57,601 bases of DNA from an uncultured Schlesneria sp. (lineage in GTDB: Bacteria > Planctomycetota > Planctomycetia > Planctomycetales > Planctomycetaceae): NCBI GenBank assembly GCA_903858935.1, contig CAIOKO010000190.1, positions 1 through 57,601 on the forward strand, read 5' to 3'. A model generated the notes under the pieces. The model was not told the origin of the DNA, searched no databases, and saw only the letters and a list, made by a program, of their open reading frames with translations. Below are positions 1 through 8,172 of this stretch, one piece after another. Each line of letters starts with the position of its first letter. The first letter of the stretch is position 1. The translations under genes were made by a program, and so were the position numbers.

Positions 1-1
1 A

Positions 2-58
2 GAGATTGACGATGATGGCGGCCTGAAGGATACTTCGTCCGCAGAGGCGACGTTGTGA
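2..58 (+). CDS. C-terminal tail of an unknown gene (cut by window start)
   Basis: One frame is open from base 2 to a TGA at 56-58 and would encode the last 18 residues of a protein, an acidic tail rich in Asp, Glu, Ser and Thr. The 5' part lies outside the window, so the family cannot be named. The call rests only on the open frame reaching the edge and on the spacer-like, repeat-bearing DNA that follows, so it could be chance. Confidence 0.4.
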   Translation, partial: EIDDDGGLKDTSSAEATL

Positions 59-108
59 CGGATTTTTTGCGAGAAAACAGAGACGCAATGAATTGATGAG
101 CATATTTT

Positions 109-188
109 CGGGAGGGCGAGGCTCCTGCCGAGCCGCTGAGTCGATGCGTGTCCCTATTTCGCGGTTTGGCGGTAGCCTCGCCCTCCCG
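109..188. repeat. GC-rich inverted repeat, likely dispersed planctomycete element
   Basis: The arms CGGGAGGGCGAGGCT (109-123) and AGCCTCGCCCTCCCG (174-188) are perfect reverse complements separated by 50 bases. Elements with GGGAGGGCGAGGC arms look like multicopy intergenic repeats. Only one copy is in the window, so dispersal is an inference. No transposase is nearby. Confidence 0.55.
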
Positions 189-189
189 G

Positions 190-330
190 TCGAGTCGAAC
201 TTAATCGAACTCGATCGAACCGTGACAAACTCGAACAAACTCGAACAGGACGAAAATCGATGAAAATTGCGGCAAAACCCTATAAAACACGAGGAATGGT
301 CGAAGTCGATCAAACTCGAACAAACTTTGA
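190..330. repeat. TCGAAC-type short repeat cluster
   Basis: TCGAAC or close variants recur many times between about 190 and 330, including ACTCGAACAAACTCGAAC near 230 and CTCGAACAAACT near 315. The spacing is irregular, so it is a degenerate simple-sequence region rather than a strict tandem array. Function unknown. Confidence 0.5.
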
Positions 331-476
331 CGCCATTTTTCACTGCGTGAGCATCGCCCTCCAGCGATCCATGCTCACGCTCTCGTGGATTCGTCCGAAG
401 AAGGGATAGCGCCCGACCCCCTCTTTGAGAGCCGTAGTCTGTTTTGCGATTCGCGAAGCGGAGCTTCGACGATGCG

Positions 477-502
477 GGTTCCCAAGCGGGAGCTTGGGAA
501 CC
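477..502 (-). terminator. Hairpin downstream of the cytochrome/WD40 gene
   Basis: GGTTCCCAAGC (477-487) and GCTTGGGAACC (492-502) form a perfect 11-bp stem with a 4-base loop, 25 bases past the stop codon at 527. There is no clear T-run on either side, so it may be a 3'-end stabilising hairpin or a dispersed palindrome rather than a classic intrinsic terminator. Confidence 0.4.
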
Positions 503-526
503 AGTAGAACTAGTAACTATCAGCAA

Positions 527-2452
527 TCACTTGGCGGCGACGGGTTGCGCGAGGCCTGGTGCGGCGATGAACTTGATCAGTTCTTTGCCATCGTCGTAAT
601 TCCAGATCCTGACCTGGCCGTCGTGGCTGCCGCTGGCGACTCGTTTCGATGCGGCGTGATAGCTGGAGGCGTAGACCCAGTCCTCGTGTGGACCGAACTG
701 TTTCACTTGTGCACCGTTGGTCAAGTTGTGCTGGCGAGCGAACTTGTCGGCACTGCCGCTGAATGCGGTTCCGTCTCCTTGCATCGTGATCCGAAAGACC
801 TCACCACCGAGCGCGATTTCGCGAGCTTGTTTCGCATCGGCACTGTTCCAGACACGGATTCGATTATCGCGTCCGCTGCTCGCCACGCTGGCACCATCCG
901 GAAGAAAGCCAACGCCAAAGACGGGTTGTGCATGTCCATTGAAAGTTGACTGAGATTCACCTGATGTGCTGTCAAATACTTTACATGTCTTATCTCGACT
1001 TGCCGTTGCAATTTTCTTGCCGTCGGGAGACCAGGCAACGTCCATCACCCAGTCGGCGTGATCTTCAATCAGCTTCTGGAGTTGTCGAGTTGCCACATCA
1101 AATAACCGTACCGATCGATCGGCGCAAGCTGCGGCGAGTCGAGTTCCATCGGGGCTGAAGGCGACGGAGAAGACTTCGTCGTCCGTGGTAAACAGGTCTG
1201 CCAGTAAAGCTCCGTCTGCCACGTTGAACAATTTGACCTCACCCATTTGTCCTGGTGTCCCAGCGGCGACTGCCAGAACGGACCCATCTGCAGAAAACTC
1301 GATATCATGTGGACGCTCGGCGAGATTTTTGATTCGACGGACAAGCTGGCCGTCAGCAGGGTTCCAAAGCAGGACTTCGCGATATCCCGACGTAGCCAGG
1401 AGGTTTCCATCGGGGCTGAATGCGAGCGCCATCACGGGGACCGAGACGCGATAAGACTCAGGAGGCATCGGCTGAACCAGCTTGGGAATGATCGTGATCA
1501 ATGTCGCGGTTGCCGGGACGCCGGCATCCAGTCGAGCACCGGTCTCAACCCATTTCTTGATCATCGCGATTTGTTCAGGCAGCAGAGGGTCTGCGTCTTT
1601 CGGCATCGAATGGTCTTCGATCATTGTCTGCAACAACGATTCAGCCGGCTTTCCAGCAACGACCGAAGGTCCGCTTTCGCCACCCTTCATCATGTTGGCA
1701 TAGTTTTCCATATTCAGCCGTCCCTTGGCTGTTCGCGCGTTATGACAGGCCAGGCATCGTTGAGAAAAAATCGGGGCGACCTGATGTGCAAACGACACCA
1801 GTCGGCCGGTTGCAACAAGACTTTTTTCGAGATCAATCTGGCGAGCGACGGCTTCTTTGCTGAGCGCGGCAAAGGCCGTCTCTGCGGCCTGCAATTCCGG
1901 TTGGAAAGCGGCAACAGCCGCTTCAGCGGCTTTGATTTTTGCGGGTTGTTCGGCGATCAGTTTCCGAGCGTCGGCCAGGGCGACTTCCACGGGTTGAATT
2001 GCCTTCAGCGCATCGTCAAGCGCTTTCGTTGTGGCAACCAGCTTTTCGGCAGCCGCCTTGGATTTGTCGGCTTCTGCTTGTTCCGTTTCCTTTCCTTTGG
2101 CGTCAAGTGCTGCTTTTGCGGCAGCGGCGGAATCGGTTTCGGCCTTGGCTCTTTCTTCGGCGGCCTTTTTGAGTCCCTCCTGCAGTTTGGGAAGTTTTCC
2201 TTCAGAGTCTTTCACACTTGCTTCCGCCTTGTTCTGTTCGACTCGCAATGTCGCAACCGCTGCAGCTCGTTCCTTGGCTGTTGCTCGAGCGGCAACGACG
2301 GCAGGCTCACCTGCGACTTTGCGAGCTACTGCTTCATCTGCCAGCTTTTGTTGTTCTGCGATCTTTTGTTCAAGATTCTCTTGAGCCAAAACTTGAGTGG
2401 CGAGGATCAGTAACAATGAATTCACAAGTAGTATGTTGGTTAAGCGCTGCAT
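527..2452 (-). CDS. Exported coiled-coil / PSCyt1 c-type cytochrome / WD40 protein
   Basis: The 641-residue product has a signal peptide (residues 1 to about 23), a long Ala/Lys/Glu-rich coiled coil (about 25-215), a planctomycete cytochrome C domain (PSCyt1) with the haem motif CLACH near residue 232, then about seven WD40 repeats (SPDG...W/FD units, about 325-630) that would close one beta-propeller. Planctomycete proteins of this design are thought to act outside the cytoplasmic membrane, but the substrate is unknown. An ATG 7 codons upstream exists at 2473. The ATG at 2452 is chosen because AAGGA lies about 10 bases before it and the signal peptide then starts cleanly. DUF1549/DUF1553 partners often found with PSCyt1 are absent. 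Confidence 0.85.
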   Translation of the reverse strand: MQRLTNILLVNSLLLILATQVLAQENLEQKIAEQQKLADEAVARKVAGEPAVVAARATAKERAAAVATLRVEQNKAEASVKDSEGKLPKLQEGLKKAAEERAKAETDSAAAAKAALDAKGKETEQAEADKSKAAAEKLVATTKALDDALKAIQPVEVALADARKLIAEQPAKIKAAEAAVAAFQPELQAAETAFAALSKEAVARQIDLEKSLVATGRLVSFAHQVAPIFSQRCLACHNARTAKGRLNMENYANMMKGGESGPSVVAGKPAESLLQTMIEDHSMPKDADPLLPEQIAMIKKWVETGARLDAGVPATATLITIIPKLVQPMPPESYRVSVPVMALAFSPDGNLLATSGYREVLLWNPADGQLVRRIKNLAERPHDIEFSADGSVLAVAAGTPGQMGEVKLFNVADGALLADLFTTDDEVFSVAFSPDGTRLAAACADRSVRLFDVATRQLQKLIEDHADWVMDVAWSPDGKKIATASRDKTCKVFDSTSGESQSTFNGHAQPVFGVGFLPDGASVASSGRDNRIRVWNSADAKQAREIALGGEVFRITMQGDGTAFSGSADKFARQHNLTNGAQVKQFGPHEDWVYASSYHAASKRVASGSHDGQVRIWNYDDGKELIKFIAAPGLAQPVAAK

Positions 2453-3108
2453 GGAGGAGCGATCCTTAATCATGAATCTTGATGAAGCTCGACAGGTTAC
2501 GGATCAGGAGCATCCGAAACGGTCTCATTGCACGGGCGGGAAAATCAGGCAGGTTCGGCCAAAACGCTGGAATCAGCATCGCCCGATATGAGACCGATGT
2601 CAAGCGGTTAAGCGTTTTGACCTCGATTTGGGCGTTTGTTTATAACCCGAGAATGCTGTCGATGGTTACGAGCTGACAATCGACCCGACGTTGAAGTGAC
2701 GCGACAATCAGACATTTGTTACGACCATCAATGAATGAGTTACTCGAGGATGGCAACGTTGAAAATCGGCAGAAATTGCGTCTTTTGAAAGTAGTTTCAT
2801 TATTCGCCGACGTTGTTTCACGCAGCATCCACCGATTGATTGTTGCTTTCTTAATCTCGGGTAAATACGTGAAGAAGACATGGCAGTTTGCCGTAGTCAT
2901 TGGTTGAGACTGCGGACGGTTCCGATTTCGGTCATGGGTCTAAGATTCGTGGTCGATACGAAAAAGAAAAGTGTCGAGAACGGATATCAATCCGTTGCGA
3001 CTTCGATTCCAGCTGATCGAACGGTCTCACAACGAGGCAAGGTTGACGATTCCGGTACGAATTTGGTGCTGCGAATCTCGGAAACTGAACTGTTTTGAAA
3101 GCTTGCAG
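2453..3108. other. Intergenic region between divergent genes
   Basis: Contains the leader of the minus-strand cytochrome gene and of the plus-strand ATPase gene. The small ORFs here lack ribosome sites and protein-like composition. The only structure seen is the inverted repeat at 2520-2596. Confidence 0.5.
2520..2596. repeat. Inverted repeat in the leader of the cytochrome/WD40 gene
   Basis: CGGTCTCAT (2520-2528) pairs with ATGAGACCG (2588-2596), and just inside, CGGGC (2533-2537) pairs with GCCCG (2581-2585). It lies 70-140 bases 5' of the minus-strand start at 2452. A TTGACA on the minus strand (2603-2598) sits beside the right arm, so the repeat could be an operator or an mRNA leader hairpin. 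No good -10 is evident. Confidence 0.4.
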
Positions 3109-4581
3109 ATGCCTTCAACCGAGTCGTTTCGAATTCAAGTTGAATCCACGAACGGACACATTGCAGACGGGTCTCAGATGAATGAACTTATGACAGTCAA
3201 TTCGTCCATCGTGAACGTTGAAGAACTTCCTTCGATCGCGTGGAAAGAGGCCAATGCTCCTGTTCAGGCTCCCCCTGCTCCGGCCCCACGCAGTCCTCGA
3301 ACATTGTCAGAAACAGGGATTTCCCTGGGTCATTTAACCGACCTGCTTCTTAAAACTCTTTATGTTCATGGGGTTTTGCAAGGAAACGATCTGGCACGGA
3401 TGACTCGTTTGCCATCCAGGGTTATCGAAGAATCATTACGGAAGCTCAGGGAGCAAATGCTTCTGGAGGTGAGTTTGACCGATGTATTCGGTCGCATCGG
3501 AAATCGCTACGAGTTAACCGAGAAGGGTTATGCTCGCGCCAAAGAGGCCGTTGAAGCCTGTCGTTACGTGGGGCCTGCACCAGTTTCTCTCGAGCAATAT
3601 CTTGAACATTGCCAGCTTCAACGTGTGACTGGAACACAATGCAATCCTGTGGCATTGCGTGCTGCATTCCACGATTACGTCATGCGGCCTTCCATGCTGA
3701 GTGAGTTGGGTCCCGCTATCTGCAGTGGTAAATCCATTTTGTTATATGGACCGCCAGGTAACGGAAAGACAGTCATTGCAAAAGGGTTGGGCCGTTTTTT
3801 GAGTCTGTTCTGCGGCGAAATCTACGTTCCTTACGCGATCATGGCCGAGAACTCCATCATCACCCTGTTCGATCCGGGAGTCCATCAGACGACCGACGAC
3901 GAGGATTTGGCTCAACGCGGAATGTCATCGTCAACCGAATCGTCGAAACCATCCGTCAACGAAGGTCCGGTCGATCTACGTTGGCGACGAATCAAACGCC
4001 CCGTTGTTATCACAGGGAGCGAACTGACTCTCGACCTGTTCGAATTAAAATACAACAAGATGGCAAACTTTTACAACGCGCCATTACATATCAAAGCCAA
4101 TGGAGGCGTGTTTCTGGTTGATGATCTCGGTCGTCAAGCCATTCGGACAAGCGATTTGCTTAACCGCTGGAGCGTGCCGCTTGAAGAAGGTGTTGATTAT
4201 CTGACGCTCGTCACTGGTCGGAAGTGTGCGCTTCCGCTCGAACAACTGACAATCTTCGCGACGAATCTCCATCCCCGGGAGATTTCCGACAGTGCGTTCA
4301 TGCGTCGGATTAAACACAAATTACCGATCAATCCTCCGTCGCAAGAACAGTTTGCCGTGATCTTCCATCTCGCCTGCCGGCAACGTGAGATTCCATACGA
4401 CGAATCGATTGTCAACTTTCTCTTTCAGAACTACTACGACAAAGGTCGCACACCGCGTGCGAGCGACCCTCGGGATCTTCTCGAAATCGCTCGGTCCATT
4501 TGCCGATTTAGCGAAATGCCTGTTGAGCTCACAGAAGATTTAATTGACGAGTGTGCTCGACGATTCTTCGAAGCACTGTAA
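3109..4581 (+). CDS. Winged-helix AAA-type ATPase
   Basis: A cytoplasmic ATPase of about 490 residues. After a Pro-rich linker an N-terminal winged-helix-like region (about 75-140, ending in YELTEKGYARA) precedes the ATPase core, with Walker A GPPGNGKT near residue 214 and a Walker B-like FLVDDLGRQ near 337. Between them is a long insert of roughly 115 residues that includes a Ser/Glu-rich stretch. Similar planctomycete proteins are annotated as ATPases with chaperone activity linked to pilus assembly, but no pilus gene is adjacent, so the role is open. The start is uncertain: ATG 3109 is used; ATG 3178 and an upstream in-frame codon at 2971 are alternatives, none with a strong ribosome site. 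Confidence 0.75.
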   Translation: MPSTESFRIQVESTNGHIADGSQMNELMTVNSSIVNVEELPSIAWKEANAPVQAPPAPAPRSPRTLSETGISLGHLTDLLLKTLYVHGVLQGNDLARMTRLPSRVIEESLRKLREQMLLEVSLTDVFGRIGNRYELTEKGYARAKEAVEACRYVGPAPVSLEQYLEHCQLQRVTGTQCNPVALRAAFHDYVMRPSMLSELGPAICSGKSILLYGPPGNGKTVIAKGLGRFLSLFCGEIYVPYAIMAENSIITLFDPGVHQTTDDEDLAQRGMSSSTESSKPSVNEGPVDLRWRRIKRPVVITGSELTLDLFELKYNKMANFYNAPLHIKANGGVFLVDDLGRQAIRTSDLLNRWSVPLEEGVDYLTLVTGRKCALPLEQLTIFATNLHPREISDSAFMRRIKHKLPINPPSQEQFAVIFHLACRQREIPYDESIVNFLFQNYYDKGRTPRASDPRDLLEIARSICRFSEMPVELTEDLIDECARRFFEAL

Positions 4582-4663
4582 CCCTTGCTTGATCGTTGCG
4601 GTGGTCGCTGCTTACAACGATTTCGTTCGTAATGTGACTTCGCAACGAAACGAGGGTAGTGGC

Positions 4664-6052
4664 ATGTCGACGATTGTTTGGTCTATTCGCACTTTAGTGT
4701 TTGTCCTGAGCATCACGGCCCTGCCTCTTTTGGCGGCAGAAGCGACCTGGAAAGCGGGAACCACACGCGCGGTCATCACTCCGAAAAAGTTGTTGTGGAT
4801 GGCGGGTTACGGAAGCCGAACGGCACCTGCCGAAGGCAAGCAGCACGATCTGATGATCCGCGTGCTGACCCTCGAAGATGCCGCTGGACGGCGTGGCGTG
4901 GTCCTTTCGAGTGACACGCTCGGAATTCCGCAGTCAATGTACAACGATGTCTGTGCGCTCTTGAAAAGTCGCTACGGACTTGATCGTTCTCAAATCATGC
5001 TGAACGCATCGCACACTCATTGCGGACCAGTTCTGGAAGGAGCGTTGCGCGATATCTACCCGGTTAATAACGAGCAGTTGCGTGATATCGATGAATATTC
5101 AAATTGGCTGACCTCCGAGATTGTCACCACGATTGGTAAGGCGCTTGATGACCTGCAGCCTGCGACAGTATCACGGGGCGTTGGCATGGCCGATTTTGCC
5201 GTCAATCGACGCACAAATCGCGAACCCGATGTCCCATCATTGCGAGAACAAAATCAACTTTTCGGCCCGGTCGATCACACCGTTCCGGTCCTCGCGGTAA
5301 AGCGGCCTGACGGGACATTAAAGGCCATCGTATTCACGTACGCCTGTCACAATACGACGCTGAGTTTTCAGCAGTGGTGTGGTGACTACGCGGGATTCGC
5401 TCAGTATTCACTCGAAGCCAGGTATCCCGGTGTTACCGCGATGTTCTGTATGGGTTGCGGGGCCGATCAAAATCCGCTTCCACGTCGGACAGTTGAACTT
5501 TGTCAGGCATACGCCAATCAATTGACGAAGGCCGTTTCTGCGGTAATCGATCAACCGCTGGTTCCCGTCAAAAGTACATTGGAAACACGCCACGCGTTTG
5601 TCCCACTGGCAATGGACCCTCCCCCGTCCCAGGCACAACTCCAAAAAATGTCTGCGGAACCTGTCAGTTACACTCAGCGTTGGGCCGCCCGACTTTTGAA
5701 GGGGCTTGAGTCAGGCACCTTGCGTTTGTCCGACTATCCGTATCCCGTACAGGCCTGGCGGCTGGGAGGTGACCAGTTATGGATCACATTGGGGGGAGAA
5801 GTTGTCGTCGATTTTTCGTTACGTCTGAAAGCGGAACTCGGTGAACAAACCTGGATCACGGCGTATTCAAACGACGTCATGGCTTATATCCCGTCCAAGC
5901 GCGTGTTACTGGAAGGAGGCTATGAAGGACAAAGCTCGATGATGGTTTATGGTCTGCCAACCGAACGCTGGTCGCCTGATGTGGAAGAGCGTGTGATCAA
6001 AGGGGTCCACGATGTTGTCAAGTCTCTGGATCACCGAGTACGGCCCGACTAA
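4664..6052 (+). CDS. Neutral/alkaline ceramidase-like secreted protein
   Basis: A 462-residue protein with a signal peptide (about 1-25, ending LPLLAAEA) and an N-terminal neutral ceramidase-type domain (PF04734). Recognisable features are an early AVITP segment, the metal-binding NASHTHCGP motif (near residue 120) and TYACHNTTL (near 226). True ceramidases cleave the amide bond of ceramide. Many planctomycete members lack the C-terminal Ig-like domain, as here, and their substrates are untested. ATG 4664 is chosen because GAGGG lies 8-9 bases upstream and a signal peptide follows directly. It starts 82 bases after the AAA ATPase gene, so the two could be cotranscribed. Confidence 0.8.
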   Translation: MSTIVWSIRTLVFVLSITALPLLAAEATWKAGTTRAVITPKKLLWMAGYGSRTAPAEGKQHDLMIRVLTLEDAAGRRGVVLSSDTLGIPQSMYNDVCALLKSRYGLDRSQIMLNASHTHCGPVLEGALRDIYPVNNEQLRDIDEYSNWLTSEIVTTIGKALDDLQPATVSRGVGMADFAVNRRTNREPDVPSLREQNQLFGPVDHTVPVLAVKRPDGTLKAIVFTYACHNTTLSFQQWCGDYAGFAQYSLEARYPGVTAMFCMGCGADQNPLPRRTVELCQAYANQLTKAVSAVIDQPLVPVKSTLETRHAFVPLAMDPPPSQAQLQKMSAEPVSYTQRWAARLLKGLESGTLRLSDYPYPVQAWRLGGDQLWITLGGEVVVDFSLRLKAELGEQTWITAYSNDVMAYIPSKRVLLEGGYEGQSSMMVYGLPTERWSPDVEERVIKGVHDVVKSLDHRVRPD

Positions 6053-6295
6053 CAAAAGAGAAAGTTTCGTCATCTCAGAGAAGAGACTGGCAAAAAATGG
6101 ATCAACCAGCGCCAATGACGTCTCGCTGGACGTGGATGGAGAAGGAAATTACCGGGACCGCAACGAAACAAGGGGACCTTATTTCGTTGAAACGATCGAA
6201 TCCGTCAGCCCGGTTGATCTCGTGAACTTGCGCCAGCTCAATTTACCTGGACCTGCGAATCCTGTGATCGACTTATCATAAATCAAGGGGTTGTG

Positions 6296-7804
6296 TTAAC
6301 GGGCAGGTGATCGTTGCGGCCCGCTGGCGGTCACTGGCCGTGACTGCTCATAGGGCGGCATTGCTTTGATGATCTGCGTTAGCGAGTCGATTTCATCGAG
6401 TTCGGTTTGGAAATCGACATTCGATTGCTCCAGGGTTCCCTGGTGAATTTCGCCCGCTCCATGCTGCATTGCCGGTCCAACCACAATCGGCCCTGAGTCG
6501 TCATTCGCCAGTAGAAGCGATTGGCCGGCGGGCTGCAAACGAGCTGGACTGGCAACGCGAGCCAGGTGCAGTCGACCGATCACCGTTAACGTCGCTTCGG
6601 TCGGTTTGAGGATAGTAATGGTACCATCGGCTGTGACTTGAATCTCGCAGACATCATCGGGGATCGTAATCGTCGGTTGTAAAAGAACGTTGTCGTCCGT
6701 AACCGCGAGACAGAGTTGCCGGTCACGGTCCAGTGTGAATGCTCCACACCGAGTGAGGAATTGCTTTTCACCGCGTTTGACCACGAAAAAACCTTCGCCA
6801 TCAATCGCAAAATCGAGTTGCCGGCCAGTGTTCTTGAACGATCCCTGCTTGAGGTCAAGCTGAATCGGCGCGATTCGACAGCCTTCGCCATGAATGCCGG
6901 TCCCCAGCCATGAACTGGGAACTGGCTCACTCGATGTGGCGGATTCCAGCGATGCCGACGAATAGCTATCCACCAGTGTCACTCGCAATCGCTTGAATCC
7001 AGGCGTCGTGGAATTGCTCAGATTGTGTCGCAATTGCGAAATAGCGGTTTCGATGGCGGCGTTGACAGAGGTTTCATCGGGGAGTTTGAATCGGATCTTC
7101 TGTGAAACCGGTTCTGCTGCAATCTCGCGAGTATTGGAACCCTGAATCGGGTCCGCAGAGGCGAGTTTTTCGGGGTTGCCCCCGGTCAGCCGTGGCATTG
7201 CGCGAATTTGTTTGCGTACCTGCAACAGGTCACGAACAACGCCTGCTGGAAGCGTTTTTAATTCGTCAAACCAGATATCTCGTTCTTCGCGAGTTGTGTG
7301 AGATAGCTCGCGTTCAATGACGTTTCGAACCGCGTCATTCCCGCTTTCGTCGTCAGTTCCATCGTCGCGCTCCGGTGTCTCAACGGGAACGGCATCCACC
7401 GGCGCGGGGACAGCAGTTGGCGGATCGCTGGCACGCACCGTTCGAACTCGAACCTCATCGTTTTGGACTTGAAGAGCAGAAATGATGTCAGAGCTGGACG
7501 ATGTTTGCGTACAACATTTTCGAATTTCCGGCTTATTGGCCTGAGTCGAATCGGAAATTGGAGCGACGAATGAGCGTCGTCCTTTTGATGATGAGTAGGA
7601 ACCTGTAGTCGAAACTTGTCTTTCGTCGTATGAGATCGATGAGAAGCCAGAGTCGCGCGAAGCCATTCCCAGGCTTTCGAAATCAACCAAAGAAACGGAC
7701 GATTGAGTCGTTCGAGCAAATTGTCGTTGCACCGCCGTAGAGCAAACAATGAATGCCACCAGCGCCAGAGAAACCACGAAACTAGTGTTCCGCATCCCTT
7801 TCAT
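6296..7804 (-). CDS. Membrane-anchored protein with flagellar rod/hook (FlgG-like) C-terminus
   Basis: The 502-residue product begins with a short basic segment and a hydrophobic helix (about 6-25) that looks like a signal anchor or signal peptide. A Ser/Thr/Pro-rich disordered stretch follows to about residue 150. From about 255 it resembles FlgF/FlgG rod proteins: NLSNSTTPGFKR matches the conserved N-terminal motif, an LDFAIDGEGFFVV segment lies in mid-domain, and the end GTLEQSNVDFQTELDEIDSLTQII matches the C-terminal coiled region. Normal FlgG is about 260 residues with no anchor and is exported by the flagellar type III system. No other flagellar structural gene is in the window; csrA lies 35 kb away. 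AAAAGGAG is 6 bases before the chosen ATG (7804). Confidence 0.75.
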   Translation of the reverse strand: MKGMRNTSFVVSLALVAFIVCSTAVQRQFARTTQSSVSLVDFESLGMASRDSGFSSISYDERQVSTTGSYSSSKGRRSFVAPISDSTQANKPEIRKCCTQTSSSSDIISALQVQNDEVRVRTVRASDPPTAVPAPVDAVPVETPERDDGTDDESGNDAVRNVIERELSHTTREERDIWFDELKTLPAGVVRDLLQVRKQIRAMPRLTGGNPEKLASADPIQGSNTREIAAEPVSQKIRFKLPDETSVNAAIETAISQLRHNLSNSTTPGFKRLRVTLVDSYSSASLESATSSEPVPSSWLGTGIHGEGCRIAPIQLDLKQGSFKNTGRQLDFAIDGEGFFVVKRGEKQFLTRCGAFTLDRDRQLCLAVTDDNVLLQPTITIPDDVCEIQVTADGTITILKPTEATLTVIGRLHLARVASPARLQPAGQSLLLANDDSGPIVVGPAMQHGAGEIHQGTLEQSNVDFQTELDEIDSLTQIIKAMPPYEQSRPVTASGPQRSPAR

Positions 7805-8172
7805 CGTCAACTCCTTTTGGCGATCACTCGTCATAGCCTCGGCCCAACCGTGCCGATATCGCGCGGAAAGATCCGAGAATTCAGTCCAGCCAACCGACTT
7901 TAGGGCAGTCCAAGCCCATACTTTCGCGGGACGTTAATGGAATCGTGAAAATTCGGCAATACGCAGTCCCAAGCCGATCAGGAAAATTGATCAGTGGAAT
8001 TTGATGTAATTGAAAACGAAGTGCATCGTAATTCGTAAAATAACGGGCTTTAACGCCCCTTGCCCGCTTGATTTAATGAGAACGACGCCACTGTCTTGGA
8101 AATCGAAGTGTTTGCTTTCTAGCTCTCATTCAATCAAAGAAAACTCGTGAGGCATGAGGTAAGGTTAGCGGG
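7805..8172. other. Intergenic region
   Basis: No gene, RNA or strong hairpin was found between the FlgG-like gene and the end of the M20 peptidase gene. A weak GGGC/GCCC stem near 8045-8057 might help terminate the minus-strand peptidase transcript. Confidence 0.5.

Larger units (their letters stand above)
59..526. other. Repeat-rich intergenic region
   Basis: No convincing gene is seen. The stretch holds a widely spaced 15-bp inverted repeat (109-123 and 174-188), a run of TCGAAC-type short repeats (about 190-330) and a strong hairpin at 477-502. An ORF on the plus strand at 425-949 runs antisense through the cytochrome/WD40 gene and is judged a shadow. Confidence 0.6.

Noticed and set aside
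1247-2413. 388-codon plus-strand ORF
   Set aside because: It runs antisense to the cytochrome/WD40 gene, has Cys/Arg/Phe-rich unnatural composition and no ribosome site.
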